Source: Malurus cyaneus samueli
Taxonomy: Eukaryota; Chordata; Aves; Passeriformes; Maluridae
Direction of reading: 5' to 3'
Length of the DNA: 64,000 bases
Assembly (NCBI GenBank): GCA_009741485.1
Contig: CM019218.1
Span: 27,569,303-27,633,302 of the forward strand
In this document: positions 33,101 through 45,479 of the stretch, one piece after another
Layout of the letters: each line of letters begins with the position of its first letter
Position numbering within the stretch: position 1 is the first letter of the stretch
Made by a program: the position numbers and the translations under genes
The notes under the pieces: generated by a model
Told to the model about the DNA's origin: nothing
Seen by the model: the letters and a program-made list of their open reading frames with translations, nothing else
The model's database searches: none

Positions 33101-36100
33101 ACAGAGAAAGAAATTACGTACTTAAATAGTCACACGATTTTTTTGCAGAATTGTTTTGGATGGAGATAATCAGGGCAGACTGCACTGATCAAGTTCATAA
33201 AAAGGTACTTTGCTTCTATAAGTAGAGGAAATTAATGCTTTTAAGGGGTCTCATCTGTGTAGATGAAATAAGAAAGTAGTAAATAATATGACAATACCCT
33301 TAAGAAAGAATTAGCCAGTTTTGAACATTTCAGATATGAGGAGCTTCAGAGAGAACTGTACATGAAGACTGATGAGAGGGCTATATGTGTTTTTAATAGA
33401 TGAAAATGATCATGTTGACTATAATGATTAAGAAAGAAGGGTGAGAAGAATAAAACTCCTTTTAGCTATATCAATAAATATCTAGTTACAAAATACATAG
33501 AATAAGTTATCAGGGGACAGGCCCTGGCATTAGTTTGAACTTTCATGAGACTTAGCAAGGGGAAGTGGATCTCATCTGTCATCCCAAATGCTATTGACTT
33601 GTGCACCATGAAAAGGGAAGGACTCAAGTGTCACTGAGAGAGATCTGTTACAATTCTGAGTTAAAATGTCTTTGTACCTTTACCAGCAATGAAATTTCCA
33701 CTGCTGTTGGTTTCATGACCCATACCGCAATCTCATAATGAGTTCATTCACAGAGAATCTGTGACCTGTATTCTAAGTGGAGTGCATCAGAGAGGGATAC
33801 TCTTCAAGCCCTCTTGTGATATTCTCAAGTTCATATTGCAAGATTCTACCCATAAATGCAATGCAAGTCTGCATTTCATAAGACCTGTAGAAATGTGCTG
33901 AAGGAGTAAGGTAACTCACTGAAGTTGCACTTACGTTAGAGTTTCTAAAGAAGATTCTCCTATGTAAAATTTAAAGAGGCTAAGCTCAAAGCCCTTGAGA
34001 ACTTCCTTGGACAGCTGTAGAAGAGTTCTGGAAAATAATCTGTAAGACATGCAATTTCAATTCTGAAACAAAACACAAATCCAGCAGCAGGAAACCAACT
34101 TTCAGACTGAAACCTTTCAAGAGCACTGGACCTTTGAAACCTAGATCTAAAGCAGTATATCAAGTCCAGGGGAGGTTTGCATATCATTCTGCTAACCATA
34201 CAAGCAATACTAACTTTTTTAATTGAAGTAATAGAAATTAGGTAATGGAAAACTCAGACAAAAATAATTGAACTGTGCACCTTTGTTAATGAGATTATGT
34301 AATGTTCTAGTTGTTTCTTATTTTGGAGCAACTCTTTCTTCTGTAGCGTATCAAAACTTCACTGAAATTTCACCCTGAACCAGCAACCTGCTGGTTAATA
34401 AATTTATGAGCCTGGAAATTATGTCAGGCATAGAAGATGCAAGAATAACAAGAGAAATATTCTACCAAAACCATACTGACTGTAGCCAGATTTGGAAGGT
34501 AATCATCTTCTAGACTATTAGAGGTCTGGTCAGCACATGACAAGTTCATGTGTCTACTCTTCTGCATTACAAGTATTGGTTTTGTTGTTTTCCCCACCCT
34601 AATAATGGTAGTGTTAGAAGACCATATTATTTATTTTATAGGGAAACACTAGTACTGCCCTTTTCAGAGTTCTAGGGATTTAGGTTTTTTTCAAATGTTT
34701 TTGATCTAAATTATGATACTGTTAGACTTTTAGGCCTGAAGATAAAATGAGACTCAGCAGTGTTTCAGAACTGAAAGAGAAAATAGGTAAAAAACATTCA
34801 CTGTGAGATTTAATGAGATAAATCTGATTTCAGAAACTCTTGAAACCTTAAAAAAATAAGAAAGGCAGTGAGGGCAGTACAAGGAGATTTACGTTCCATT
34901 ATAGCTGTTGATACCCTTTGTTTTCTGCATTCATAACATAGACTGCCCAAAGCTTAGGAGTTACGGACTTTATGAAGCTGCATTTCTGCATATGGAAACA
35001 ATTCGTCTGATATAACAGTGGAATCCTCTGGATTCTGATCCTTTCCAGATCAGTAGTTAGTGTATGTTAACGGACAATGCAAATGCCATTGACTTCATCA
35101 AATTCTGTATAAAGGTATATCATGCATGGTCTCACAGAAAGTTAGTAATGGGTTTTCATTGTTGCCTTCACAAGAGATGGGTGATGCCTTTGTTTGTCTT
35201 ACTAGCACTCTCAAATTAATGGAGTTTCTGAGTTCTCTTTGGGCTTTGACAGAATTTTTTATCTCAACATGACACACATCTTGATAGTACCAGCTCTGTA
35301 AGTTTACTACTTTTACCAAGAAGTCCTGTTAAATTGTTCCTCAGTTCAAGAAGATACTTAAAATATTTTCTAAAATTTTAAGTACATGTGGGCTTTGTCA
35401 TTTAGACTATCACTGTAATTTTTCACTTGGAGATTTTAGGACTATTTGCAGAAGAACTATTTTAGAACTATTTACACTCTTAAATAGTTGTATATTCTTC
35501 ATGTACTTTAGAGCTTCAGGTCTTAAAATTTCTTTTTCTAAATACATACAATGGGGGGGGGGAGAAATTGCCACTTTTTAAGAGGGAAAAAATGCCTTCT
35601 GATTTTATGTCAAGCTTCAACTGAACATGACATTCTGAAAAGCTCATGCTTTGAATAAAATGGAAGTGAAAAATAATTTGCAAAAGTGCTCAAAAGTCAG
35701 CATTCTTAAATAAAAACTTAGAATATATGAAATTATTTTTATAACTAATGAAAATTAAATCAGGACAAATGTGGGGAAAGACTAGAAGGAGGAGAAAAAG
35801 GAAAGTATTGGGTTAGTAAGTGTGTGGATTCCTGTTTCTACTGTTAACATAAATTTAAGCCATTCCTCTTACAAGACTTGGAGTCAGTATGCGTGTGTTG
35901 TGAAAGCAAAGTCTCTTTAAATTCACTGTAATTGAGTAATTTTTTATATACTGCAATCTGACTATTCTATGTGTGTTACTCTCTGCAGAAGAGGAAAAAC
36001 TGAGATTTTTTAGCAGTTACCTCTCTCTTCATGCTTTGAGGTGATGCTTTTCGAAGTCCAAGTTTAAGGTCCCTTTATTTCAAGCTTAAGAACAGTGCTC

Positions 36101-36689
36101 ATTTCATTTGATTATGGGAGGAAGAAGAAACACAGTTTCCATATGAAAAATATTTTTTTCTTCACTTTAAAATTAAAACAGTAATACAAAAAAACCTACA
36201 CGTAATTGTTACTTTCCCAGCAGCCTGTACAGGGTGCCTGAGCTAGAACAATAAACAGTGTGTAAAATGATAATTTTAATATTATTCTGTAGATGAAATA
36301 ATTGCTTTTCTAGAGAGAATGAGTAGTTAGCCACTAACTGCATTGGCCTGGAATTTTGCCTCCTTGTTTCAATGGTTCCTAATGGAATCTTTTCTTCTTT
36401 GTGACATCTGGTTTGCAGATGTGTATGATTTTGGCACATAATTTTGTACCAAAGTACAAAGATATCCATAATTCTGTTCTGTAAGGATGGCTAGGAGTCT
36501 AGTAATTGAAAACTTCACAAGAAGCCTTTTAACACAAAATTCTAAAAGTATCGTAGGTGCTAATAATGGGTTTTTTTTGTACGCTGGGATTGACTGTTAT
36601 TGTCAAAGCATTGTATTATAAAATAAATTCAACCTGATGATCTCGTGTTTCAGAGTCAAATTCTAAACTTTGTTTTAAAAGTTTTACAA
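27118..36689 (+). other. Large CDIN1 intron, mid part without recognised repeats
   Basis: About 9.6 kb of AT-rich intron in which I recognise no transposon, RNA gene or exon. It has many A/T runs (for example near 30380-30396) and a G10 run at 35553-35562. Block 32960-33110 contains TTTGACAG and a GTTTTCCACTTTCC word but is otherwise unassigned. Open frames here are under 90 codons and unlike any family I know. Confidence 0.7.
35553..35562. repeat. G10 homopolymer
   Basis: Ten consecutive G residues in a sequence that is otherwise AT-rich. The length may be unstable in replication or sequencing. Confidence 0.9.
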
Positions 36690-37010
36690 GAACTATCTCA
36701 TTAGAGTTACACTGTCTTGTAAACCACCTGACTGAAATACGGTTTCATAAAGCCAAATATTGGTGACATTGATATTGAAGGAACCATAGGAACCATCAAA
36801 ATGTGAAGGAAAGTTTTTTTACAAACCGGGGACGTTTAAACACGAAGTGCCTATGAATTGCTTTGTTTTTTTTCTCCTTTGCAAAAAAATGAATGTTTCA
36901 TGCAAAAAAGATTGCATCATCAGATTTTGCATTTGAAATATCATTAATTTCATGAATCATATGTGTAAATTAAAGGTTACTATGGTAACATTGACCTGTA
37001 TTTTTCAGGT
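36690..37010. promoter_or_regulatory. Possible conserved element containing an RFX X-box
   Basis: A repeat-free block with balanced composition. GTTACTATGGTAAC at 36976-36989 is a two-half-site X-box (family consensus GTTRCC-n-GGYAAC, one mismatch), the binding site of RFX winged-helix factors. Nearby are TTTGCATTTGAAATATC and ATCATTAATTTCATGAATCA words of the POU/homeodomain type. No coding frame. Regulatory function is inferred from motif quality only. Confidence 0.4.
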
Positions 37011-37012
37011 AC

Positions 37013-37094
37013 TTTAAGAACTAAAATAATAAGTAATAAAGAAATAAAAAAATAACTTTATTTAAGAACTAAAAAAATAAGTAATATAGAAATG
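37013..37094. repeat. Imperfect direct duplication, 48-bp spacing
   Basis: TTTAAGAACTAAAATAATAA at 37013 recurs as TTTAAGAACTAAAAAAATAA at 37061, and similarity continues through AGTAATA/TAGAAAT. The two copies span about 34 bases each. A local A-rich tandem duplication with a few substitutions. Confidence 0.85.
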
Positions 37095-38049
37095 ACTAAC
37101 TATCAAAGTGCTGTATGCAAAGTAGGCAAATTACTATTATGACAATTGCAGACCCTATTCAGCACACAATAATTGGTTTAAGTGCCTAACTTAAGTGTCT
37201 GCCTTGCTTGTCCATCATGTTTATACTTATGACATTTATATACATATGGTGGAATTTCTGAATGAATATTTCAGAAGTTTTAATAGATGTAATGTTATTA
37301 ATAGTCTTCGATATCTATATATTATCTTACCTAGTGGGTGCAGCACTTGGGGATGCCTGTTTTAATGCGTCTAGGTTTTTTTTTAAATGTGGATGAGATG
37401 GATGTTTAATTCTGAAGATGGAGAATGAACAGAATCGATTATGGAACAGGAAATTTTAAGAAACTAAGCTCTATTTTTGTCTTCCAGGGTGTAACTATTG
37501 CTGGTTTGGGTGGAAGAGGAGTTTTGCTTCTTAAGATATGTGAATGCTCCATATGCAATTTTTAACCTGACAGGATAAACTGATTTTCTGTTTTAAAAGC
37601 TGAAGTTACAGGAGATATAACTTCAAAGTGAATAGTGAATCAGAGCTATGTTTATCCCTCTTATATGTCAGAGTTTAAGTGCAATGTTTTATGTATACAG
37701 TCATCATGACAGTTAAAAAGGCTATAAAGAAAAGCAATTATATAATTGCTTTAAAGAATTAAGTCACACAGATAAAGGCTTTTGGAAACTAAAGAGCAGT
37801 TTTAATAATTATATCACCTGAAGTCAAGCTGCAAAATTATGTCCTAATTATTTGCAATGAGTAATTATCTATAAAGTTGTAAGCTTTAAAGATTTTATGA
37901 GAGAGAGTAGGGGAATTCTTTGATTTATTTTTTTTTTCCCACACACACTAAAACAATACCCCATCATTTTCTATTTTAGCAGTTTTCACAACTTAAACAT
38001 TAAATTCTTATTGTTGCTTTCTGTTACATTAGTAGTGTGTGTTTTGCAA
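37095..38049 (+). other. Large CDIN1 intron, 37.1-38.05 kb
   Basis: AT-rich, no repeat or exon recognised. Includes a T run near 37930 followed by CCCACACACAC. Confidence 0.7.
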
Positions 38050-38720
38050 TTCTAATCTTCACGTTTTTCTTTCTTTATCACCGAAGCAGGCCTTTTGAAG
38101 CCAGGGAATTTTTCATAGCAATATTGACAGTGTTCGCATTTGCATGATGACAGCCAAGGAATGGAGCAGTAATTTTTGAAATTGCAGAAGTATTTAGAAC
38201 ACTGATAAAAGCTGAAATATATTTTTGATGGATTGAAGTTAAGCATACATGATTTTTCCTGCTGTCAAAAGGCTCTGAATTTAGTGAATATTTGCCTGCT
38301 GTGAGAATGCAAGATTAACATCACAACCATCACCCGGGCACCCAAACCCTGCAATTTAATAGCTTTTTAGGTTCTTTCCTTTTTCTAAACAGCAATTAAT
38401 CTCATTTTAGTACAATTTTCTCGTTTCTGAAGTCGCTCATTGAATCGCTGTTTTGTTCATATTTGGCTTCAGCTCCTCTGCATAGTCATTAAAGTCCCAA
38501 TTAATGTCACCTTTAGCTGAAGAGTACTCATTTTTATTGAGAAAATGACAGTTGCTGCCATGAGTAGTGCAGTGTAATATACATTAATTGCCCTGTAACA
38601 CTGGTAATTACGAGTTTTTCAAGCCTCTCAGTAAACTGTCATGCCTAGACAAGACTGTGCTAAAATAGATTACTCATTAGGGAGACCTGTCCTGTTTTCT
38701 GGTGGGTTCTTAGTGTTGGT
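38050..38720. promoter_or_regulatory. Candidate distal enhancer, TALE-site cluster with POU octamer
   Basis: Repeat-free block. TGACAG/CTGTCA (core of MEIS, PREP and TGIF sites) occurs at 38125-38130, 38148-38153, 38262-38267, 38546-38551 and 38636-38641, five in about 520 bases. A perfect POU octamer ATTTGCAT (38138-38145) abuts the second site, giving ATTTGCATGATGACAG. TTAATTGCCC and GGTAATTACG are homeodomain-type cores. CDIN1 neighbours MEIS2 in other vertebrates, so a long-range MEIS2 element is plausible. Conservation and activity are not shown by the sequence alone. The small minus frame 38052-38246 is not coding. Confidence 0.45.
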
Positions 38721-39529
38721 TTAAAAAAAATCTTGAGTTTGAACAAATAGTTGCCAAAAGCAATTTCTTACAACAACATGTCTGTGTTCAGTTTTCCAGC
38801 CATCACTTAAGCCTGCGGTCAGCAAACAGACAGTGTGCTGTGGACTCTAGAGATGTCAAGATTTTTATTTAGGTGGATCACAAGGATAAGCTTAACAAAG
38901 TGTAATTCAGTGCTTAATTTAAATGTTATTAAAGCTGCTTTTTCCAGTGTTGTGTTTGTAACAGGTCTACCAGGCATTTTAGAAGAGCAGTCAACATCAT
39001 CAATATTTTACACCCCAAGAGACTTTAGCACAGTGCTACAGACTGTCCAGGGAGCTGGAATTACTAAACCTGTTCTCAGATAATTCTGTGTAGGAACATC
39101 AGGGATTATGTTGTATATTATGTGGAGTAATTATCAGATCTTTCTTTCAGGAGCTGTATGGCATTGCAAGATGTATATTTGAAAAAAAAAAGAAATAGAA
39201 AAAATAAGTGGAAATAATTTGGTTAATATTGTGACTGCCTCTGCAAATGAGGCTTTGGTGCTTTTATTGTTAGGAGACCCACCTGCTGACTGATGGGAAA
39301 TGGTGAGAAGCAAGTTCTTAATTTCAGGAGGAGTATATTTCACTGCTTTTTCTTTCTGTTGGTCTCCTATTTTATGTTTGTTTTTAAGGACAAAATAGTC
39401 TCCTTTAAAGCTCACTTTGGCACTGAACTGAAAAAGAAAACCTTTGTTTTATCTTTGTTATAACACCTGCTTTAGGCAATCTGCTCTTTCACGCTCTTTC
39501 TAAATGAATTTTGTCACAGCCTTTCATAT
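38721..39529 (+). other. Intron between two candidate elements
   Basis: Contains an 82-codon plus frame (38835-39083) and a 93-codon minus frame (39134-39415). Neither resembles a known family, shows splice sites consistent with CDIN1, or has coding-like composition; the second is interrupted by an A10 run. Treated as non-coding. Confidence 0.6.
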
Positions 39530-40120
39530 TCTTCTGTGGTGATGAGCTAATGAAAGTAGATAGTACAATTTGTGCTGACCAGGTAGCAACTGCCAGCTTG
39601 CAGCTGAGGATAGTTTAAAGAAATAAATAAAATATAGCGTTATATCACTGATTTATCCATTACATTACATTAATAGTGAGAAACCTTGGTGTGTTTATCT
39701 GTTTGTATTGGTGTGCATTTATCGAATTGTTTATGACAAGACTAATTGGGGTAATTGTAGACACTGAAATTACCTGTCAGCTATATGTAACCACACTCCC
39801 TTTCTTTCTGACAAATGATGACAACTGAGGGACCCCGTAGCATTACTCATGATGGCTTTTCGAGTGGTAATAAGGACAATAGGGGCCCTAGCTAATTTGA
39901 CATGGACAGCCTTCACAACAAGAAGCCAGCTAAATGACTTGTCAGTAGGGGAAAGAAGTCAGAAAAGTAATGGAGTCCCCCATGGCGCTCTGACAGGGAG
40001 ATGAGGCAATTTCAACGGAAAGTGAAAAGGCTTCAGTTTGTCAAGTATTTAGAACAATCAGAGAACAGCTAGAGGCTGGAACCTGACAATAAATTTGTGA
40101 ACCATGGTAGCAGTTTCATA
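39530..40120. promoter_or_regulatory. Candidate conserved non-coding element
   Basis: A second repeat-free block with dense motifs: TTACCTGTCAGC (39771-39781), GCTCTGACAGGGAG (TGACAG 39991-39996), several TGACAA half-sites, GACTAATTGGGGTAATTG, and a higher G+C stretch GATAAGGACAATAGGGGCCC-type (39870-39890). No long frame. Style and position next to 38050-38720 suggest a single regulatory domain; this is inference. Confidence 0.4.
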
Positions 40121-41609
40121 TAGGTCAGTTATTTCATAATGGCTGTGAAGCTTTCAGAGGTTTCTGCTTTCGTAGCATACTTCACATCAGCCAACTGGTG
40201 CTTTGTCACCTTAAATTTGTGCTTCACTTTACACAGTAGGAATAATGGTTAAGGTTACAGAGGAACGGCAGTGTAAGACAGCATGATCTGCAGACACCAA
40301 TCTGTTGAAAAGTAAACAAAAATTTAGATTGTAATACTGTGATTGCATCCATTACAAGCTAGAGGTGTTAACATGTTCTTTATGATTTTGACCTGCATCC
40401 TTTTTTTGGATAAGGAAAGTGCTTTATTTCTCACGGACAAAACCAATAAAACATAAACCTCTGATGCTATCCTTTCTTCCTACTGTAGAGAATTAAAATT
40501 CCTTAAGGTTCATTTCCTGATGCTTATTCTTGAAATGCTTTCTGGTTCTACTGTCTAGTTTTGACACCTATTGAGATGCTGTTACTGATACAAAAGAATT
40601 GTGAATATTGTTTATTTTGATTGCTGAGCAGAAGATGATTTTCTGAAGTATTTTTTTTTAAAGCACAACCTTCTGTAATTAGATACCACTGTGTCCCACT
40701 GATAGGAAATCTTTTTATTTATGGTTTCAGGAGTCTGTTGGATTGGTGTTGCTGGTTGGGATTTTTTTCATATCAATGGTTCTTACCCATTTGTATGCAT
40801 TCAGATAAAAAGTCAAAGTATGATTAAAGCATCATTTCAGTACCACATGGTGCTTTCTGAATTCCTGATGCTGGCTTCTGAATTTTTTAAATGTGTTCAT
40901 GTATTGAGCACATATTTAGTGCGAAGTATCAACTTGTCCTTTTTGGCAGGGATTGTTTTGTGAGTAAATAGGATTGAATCTATTCATTTTAATGTTTTAC
41001 TTAGATTCTGATTCCTTCATTTTACCAAATTCCTGTTTCTTGCAGATTTTAACACTCATGCAGAGCTGTTTATTTTCTCTCTTGATAAAGGTCTTAGAAT
41101 AGAAACTTTCTGTGCCATATTTAAAAAGTAAGACTGCTTTATTGACATGAGTCTTGCTCCACCATCCATATCCATCAACCTTTCCTCATTTTTTCCAGAG
41201 TTAGGCTCTTGCTCTTTGAATTTCATCACTCTGATTTGAAGGAATCTAAATTTAGGGCAGTTAGGCTCTTGGCCCTTGATTCCGAGTACTTGAACATTTC
41301 TTGTTTCGTAGTGATTTTGGTGAGGAAATAGGCTGATAAAATTGAAGGTGCTTGTCATTCTGCAAGATGGGCCATTTAGTCAGAAGTTATAAATGCAATT
41401 CTCCCTCTCCACATAGCAAACAAAAAAAACCACCTCACAGATGTAAGGGGATCATTTAAATGTAGAATGACCACACCTGAATCTCCTTTATTCTGGTTGC
41501 CTGTCCTATATTTTTTATCTAAGTTTGCCAAGTATTGTGCCTACTTGTTTTCTTAGAAGTTTCTCCCACCAACCTAAGGAAATTATCAACATATGGTAAA
41601 GCATCTATT
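40121..41609 (+). other. Large CDIN1 intron, 40.1-41.6 kb
   Basis: AT-rich intron with no recognised repeat. The 100-codon minus frame 41056-41358 contains a short internal duplication (TTAGGCTCTTG occurs at about 41202 and 41262) and no family motif. Confidence 0.65.
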
Positions 41610-42710
41610 AGCACATGGCTCCATAGCTGGTGTCACTGACAGGATTTTGGAGTGTTTGATGATGGGATGTCCTACACAGTACCTACACAGGCTTGCTGGC
41701 ATCAGATGGGATTCATCTTTCTCTAGGAGAGAAGAGGGTCTTTGTTGACAAGATAATGGGGCTCATGGACAAAGCTTCCCTTACAATGGAGGAAGGGGAT
41801 AAGATCAGTCTTGCCTGTGATAAGCTGTGGAACGACATGCCGAGATTAGACAGATGGGGAGCTTTCCCTGTACAAAAGAAGTTTCCCTCTAAATCAGAGA
41901 TGGATTTAGCTTGAAGGGCTGTCTCTGAAGAGCAGCTACAATGTGGAAAGCTCATGGGTAGGAATCAAAGACCAAGGCAGCAAAGGGAATGTTGTGGTTG
42001 GTGTCCAGCACAGACTGTCCCTTGTTGCTGCAGCTGCAGAAGACATTACACTCCCAGGCTCTTGTCCTGCTGGGGGTGTTCAACCACCCTGACATCTGGA
42101 AAAGTAGCACAGTGAGCTACTGATGGTCATCAATGCAAGCAAACTAATCAGGAACATCAAGATTGGAGTGGAATTGAGTGCAGCCTGGGGTAAAACGATT
42201 GTGCACTGTTGAAGATTGTGGTCCTGAGGAATATGGGTCAGAGTTCCAGAGTTAAGTTAGATGAAGAGTTGAGTTAGGACCCTGAATTTCTAGCAAATCA
42301 AACTTCCAGTTCTTCAAGGAGTTACTCAGTAGGACTGTCTGAGAAACTGCCCTTGGGAACAGAACGGGAGTTTAACAGAGCAGAAGAGAATTGACAGATC
42401 TTTAAAGATTCTTTCCAGAGAGCACAAGAGCTGTCCATCCCCAGGCCTAAGAAATTGGGCAAAGAAGGCAAGACTGGGATGGCTGACTGAATGCTGGTCA
42501 AGCTAAGGGGCAAGAAGCAAATGCACAGGCAGTGTAAGCAGGTACAGGTATACTGGGAAGAGCATAGGGATACTGCAGGGTCATGTAGGGATAGGGTCAG
42601 AAAGGCCAAGAAGGTGCAACTTTGCAAAAGATACAAAGATGAGCAAGAGGGACTACTTCAGATATGGCAGTCAGAAAGGGAAGGTCAAAGAAAGTATGTC
42701 TTTTAAAGGT
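41610..42710 (+). mobile_element. Internal CR1 LINE fragment: ORF1 esterase end plus ORF2 endonuclease/linker
   Basis: From 41693 the frame reads LASDGIHLSLGEKRVF. DGIHLS is the last block of an SGNH esterase (Asp 41705-41707, His 41714-41716), the domain in CR1 ORF1. The frame stays open to 41914. Next comes ESSWVGIKDQGSKGNVVVGV (from about 41950), then LLGVFNHPDIW (about 42070), both from the middle of the ORF2 endonuclease, so the start of the endonuclease is deleted. FKDSFQRAQELSIP (about 42401) and the K-rich MHRQCKQVQVYWEE stretch (42520-42560) follow, ending near 42710 before the RT domain. Several stops and frameshifts. The 5' edge is uncertain. Confidence 0.85.
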
Positions 42711-45479
42711 ATGGATTGTAGTTCAGGAATTTGGGAGACTTTGGGAGACTTGATCTTCTAACTTTGCTGGCTGAAAATTATCCCTCATAATACCTTTTAT
42801 ATCTTTCTTTCAATAAGAGATTTCATTACTAAGTTTGACTTAGTAGGTATTTTCGTGTTTTCATCATGTTTAGTTGCTGGTCTTAGAGAAAGAGGATTTC
42901 TTCATTTTTTAAAAATACTTTGAAGGCCATCATCTATTTTATTTCTTGCAAAATATATTAGCACTTAGGAGGACTGACAGAAGTTATGCCTTGTCACAAG
43001 GAGCACCTATTTGAGAAGGAATGAGGACAATTTAATTCTGATTGAGGGAATGGAAGAATATTTCATTATGCAGTAGATTAATTTAGCTAAATATAAAAAT
43101 CTCAGGATTAAAAAAGTCATGACAAGTTATTCTTTATTAAAATTGTTACCTAAACTAGATAATTGTAGCAGCTTGAATGAAATAATTGTACTCTTCAATG
43201 AAACTAAGAGGGAAAATGCTGATCAAATTCTGAAAGGCATTAAGTAGATATATTAGGTTTTACATTGAATTTGAGTGAAATAATGGAGACTTTTTTCTGT
43301 TATGAGACCTTTGAATACTTATCAAGATTCTGTATTGTTGTGTATTTATGACATTTCTTAAATAATAGCATTATACAATGGTGCATGGGTCTATGTTAGT
43401 CTATTCAAAAATGTAAAATCAGTGAGATTTTTTTCTTTTTAATGGAAGTTTATGCAGGAATAGTCCAAAACTGTTTTCTTAAATTCTGTCTCAATCTGAC
43501 TAAGGTATAACCAATACAGCCAGTGACAATCTCAATACCTGCATTGAGTATCACTGGAATAAAAATGCAGAACAAAATAATTTATACCAAAACTGGAAAC
43601 AGAACTTTGCATATCAATTTCATTTCTGTTACAGCAGATACTGAGACATGGGTTTAGAGGATGTATATGGCATAGTTTTGGGTTTCCTTAAATGTAAGGT
43701 CATCTGCAAATGTAAAATCCTTTCCACCTGTACTCTGCCCATTACTTTGAATTAGTGAAATCAAAGTGGATAATAAGAGATTTTGGTTCTTGTGGTTACT
43801 AAATTAGATTTTTTTAAAGTTCTCAGCTGCTAGGAAAATACCCTGCTCTGTCCTATTGTTTTATTAAATTGTAGAAGGAAATGTTTCTACAGAAGTACAA
43901 TATACCATGTTCAGTTTGTAAATGCAGAAAAAGATGTTTAAAACCTTTTATACTGTGTAATGCTAACTGCCCATTCTACATTCTTACAATGTATTTATTT
44001 TATTCCAAAGAAGCAGTAACTGCCTATGTATTGGCAGATATAAATAAGTGATGGAAAATCTCAGGCAATATATACATTGAAAGATAAACAGCTTTACAGA
44101 GAGAGGAAGCAAATATATTTAGACATGATTAAACTATGTATAACCAAGATTTTGTATGTTTTTGCTATCAATTTTAATTTCAAAAGAAATACAAATTATG
44201 GGAACTGCACTTCCCCAATATGTAGTCTTAATAGTCCTTTAAACCATCCAATCCAGTTAGTATAATAACTTTAATTTCCTTTCTCAGCATGTGCTTTTCT
44301 TTCTCTGAAAACTTAAGGAAGTAGGTTGACCATGAATTAAATAGACATAGTGGTACTCTAAAATCAGGAGAAGCATCTTCCAGATAGAAGGAAAAAACAA
44401 CAGAAGTCACCTTTTCTGGTTGGTCCTCTAGTACAAGATGGAGACTAAGTTTAGTGTGTATCAAAAAGAGATTGTATTTTTTTAATGGAAGGTAGTTTAA
44501 CTGTTTATATATTCTGTTTAGTTTCTTTTACCCATCATTGTCACTTTTGGCTAATCCAAGTTGAACAGTTTATTTCCTACTCAAGTTTCCACAAAAATCT
44601 AAAAGTCAGGGATGCAAGGGATAAGCATATGTGTGCCAAAAATGTAGTTACCCACTTATTTTGTAGGTAGTTGAGACGGAAGAAATACATGTATGAATGT
44701 AGATACATTTATTGATCGTACATCATTGTAAAATACTGATATATAATCTGTAAAATAGTGATATAATTACACTTAGTAAGTGAAAATCTGCATGGGTACT
44801 ACAAGCATCTTTCTTACATTATCAAATGTAAAATCTCAGCACTAACCTGAGATGCTTTTAGAAATTAGGAACTGACTCACTGGGTCTCCCTGTCAATTTT
44901 ATTGCACTATCATTCCATAGTGGTCAAACAGGGAGGATTATGTTTTATACAGAGTCCAGATTCATATATAATGCCTGGAGTCACACGTAAGTATCAGTAG
45001 AAGATAGAATGAAATTAATTAATCTGATTAAGTATCTCATGTGAAAAGTCTGTCCTAGTTTGTGTATGTAGCATTAAACTGTCATTCCAGCAGCTGGCAA
45101 AGCTTATAACTCTAATACTTGTAAATAATCAATACATGTGCTGTTGGAAATTATCAACTACATTTAGAAACAATATTGATAACCAAAATGCCATTTGCTA
45201 TTTTTATTTGGATTTAATGTATTTAGATTGTAATTTAACTACCATCTAATTAGTTTTAACTTAGCTCAATTGAAAGTAGTAAAACCTACTCACCTAATAA
45301 GTGACACATGTCATAAAGACACTTACAACCTCCTTATTTCCTCTAGGTCAGTCATGCATGAACTAATGAACTGAATTTTTGTTTCCCCACTTTTTTTAAG
45401 AAAACCAGTGCAATTCAATTTGTCTTCTTCCTCCTCCCCAAATCAAAACACACATACGAGCTTTTTTCTTCCCTAGCTG

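Noticed and set aside
38835..39083. 82-codon plus frame between the candidate enhancers
   Set aside because: No known motif, no splice sites fitting CDIN1 phase 2, composition not coding-like.
39134..39415. 93-codon minus frame
   Set aside because: Ends in an A/T homopolymer-coded stretch and shows no domain; likely chance.
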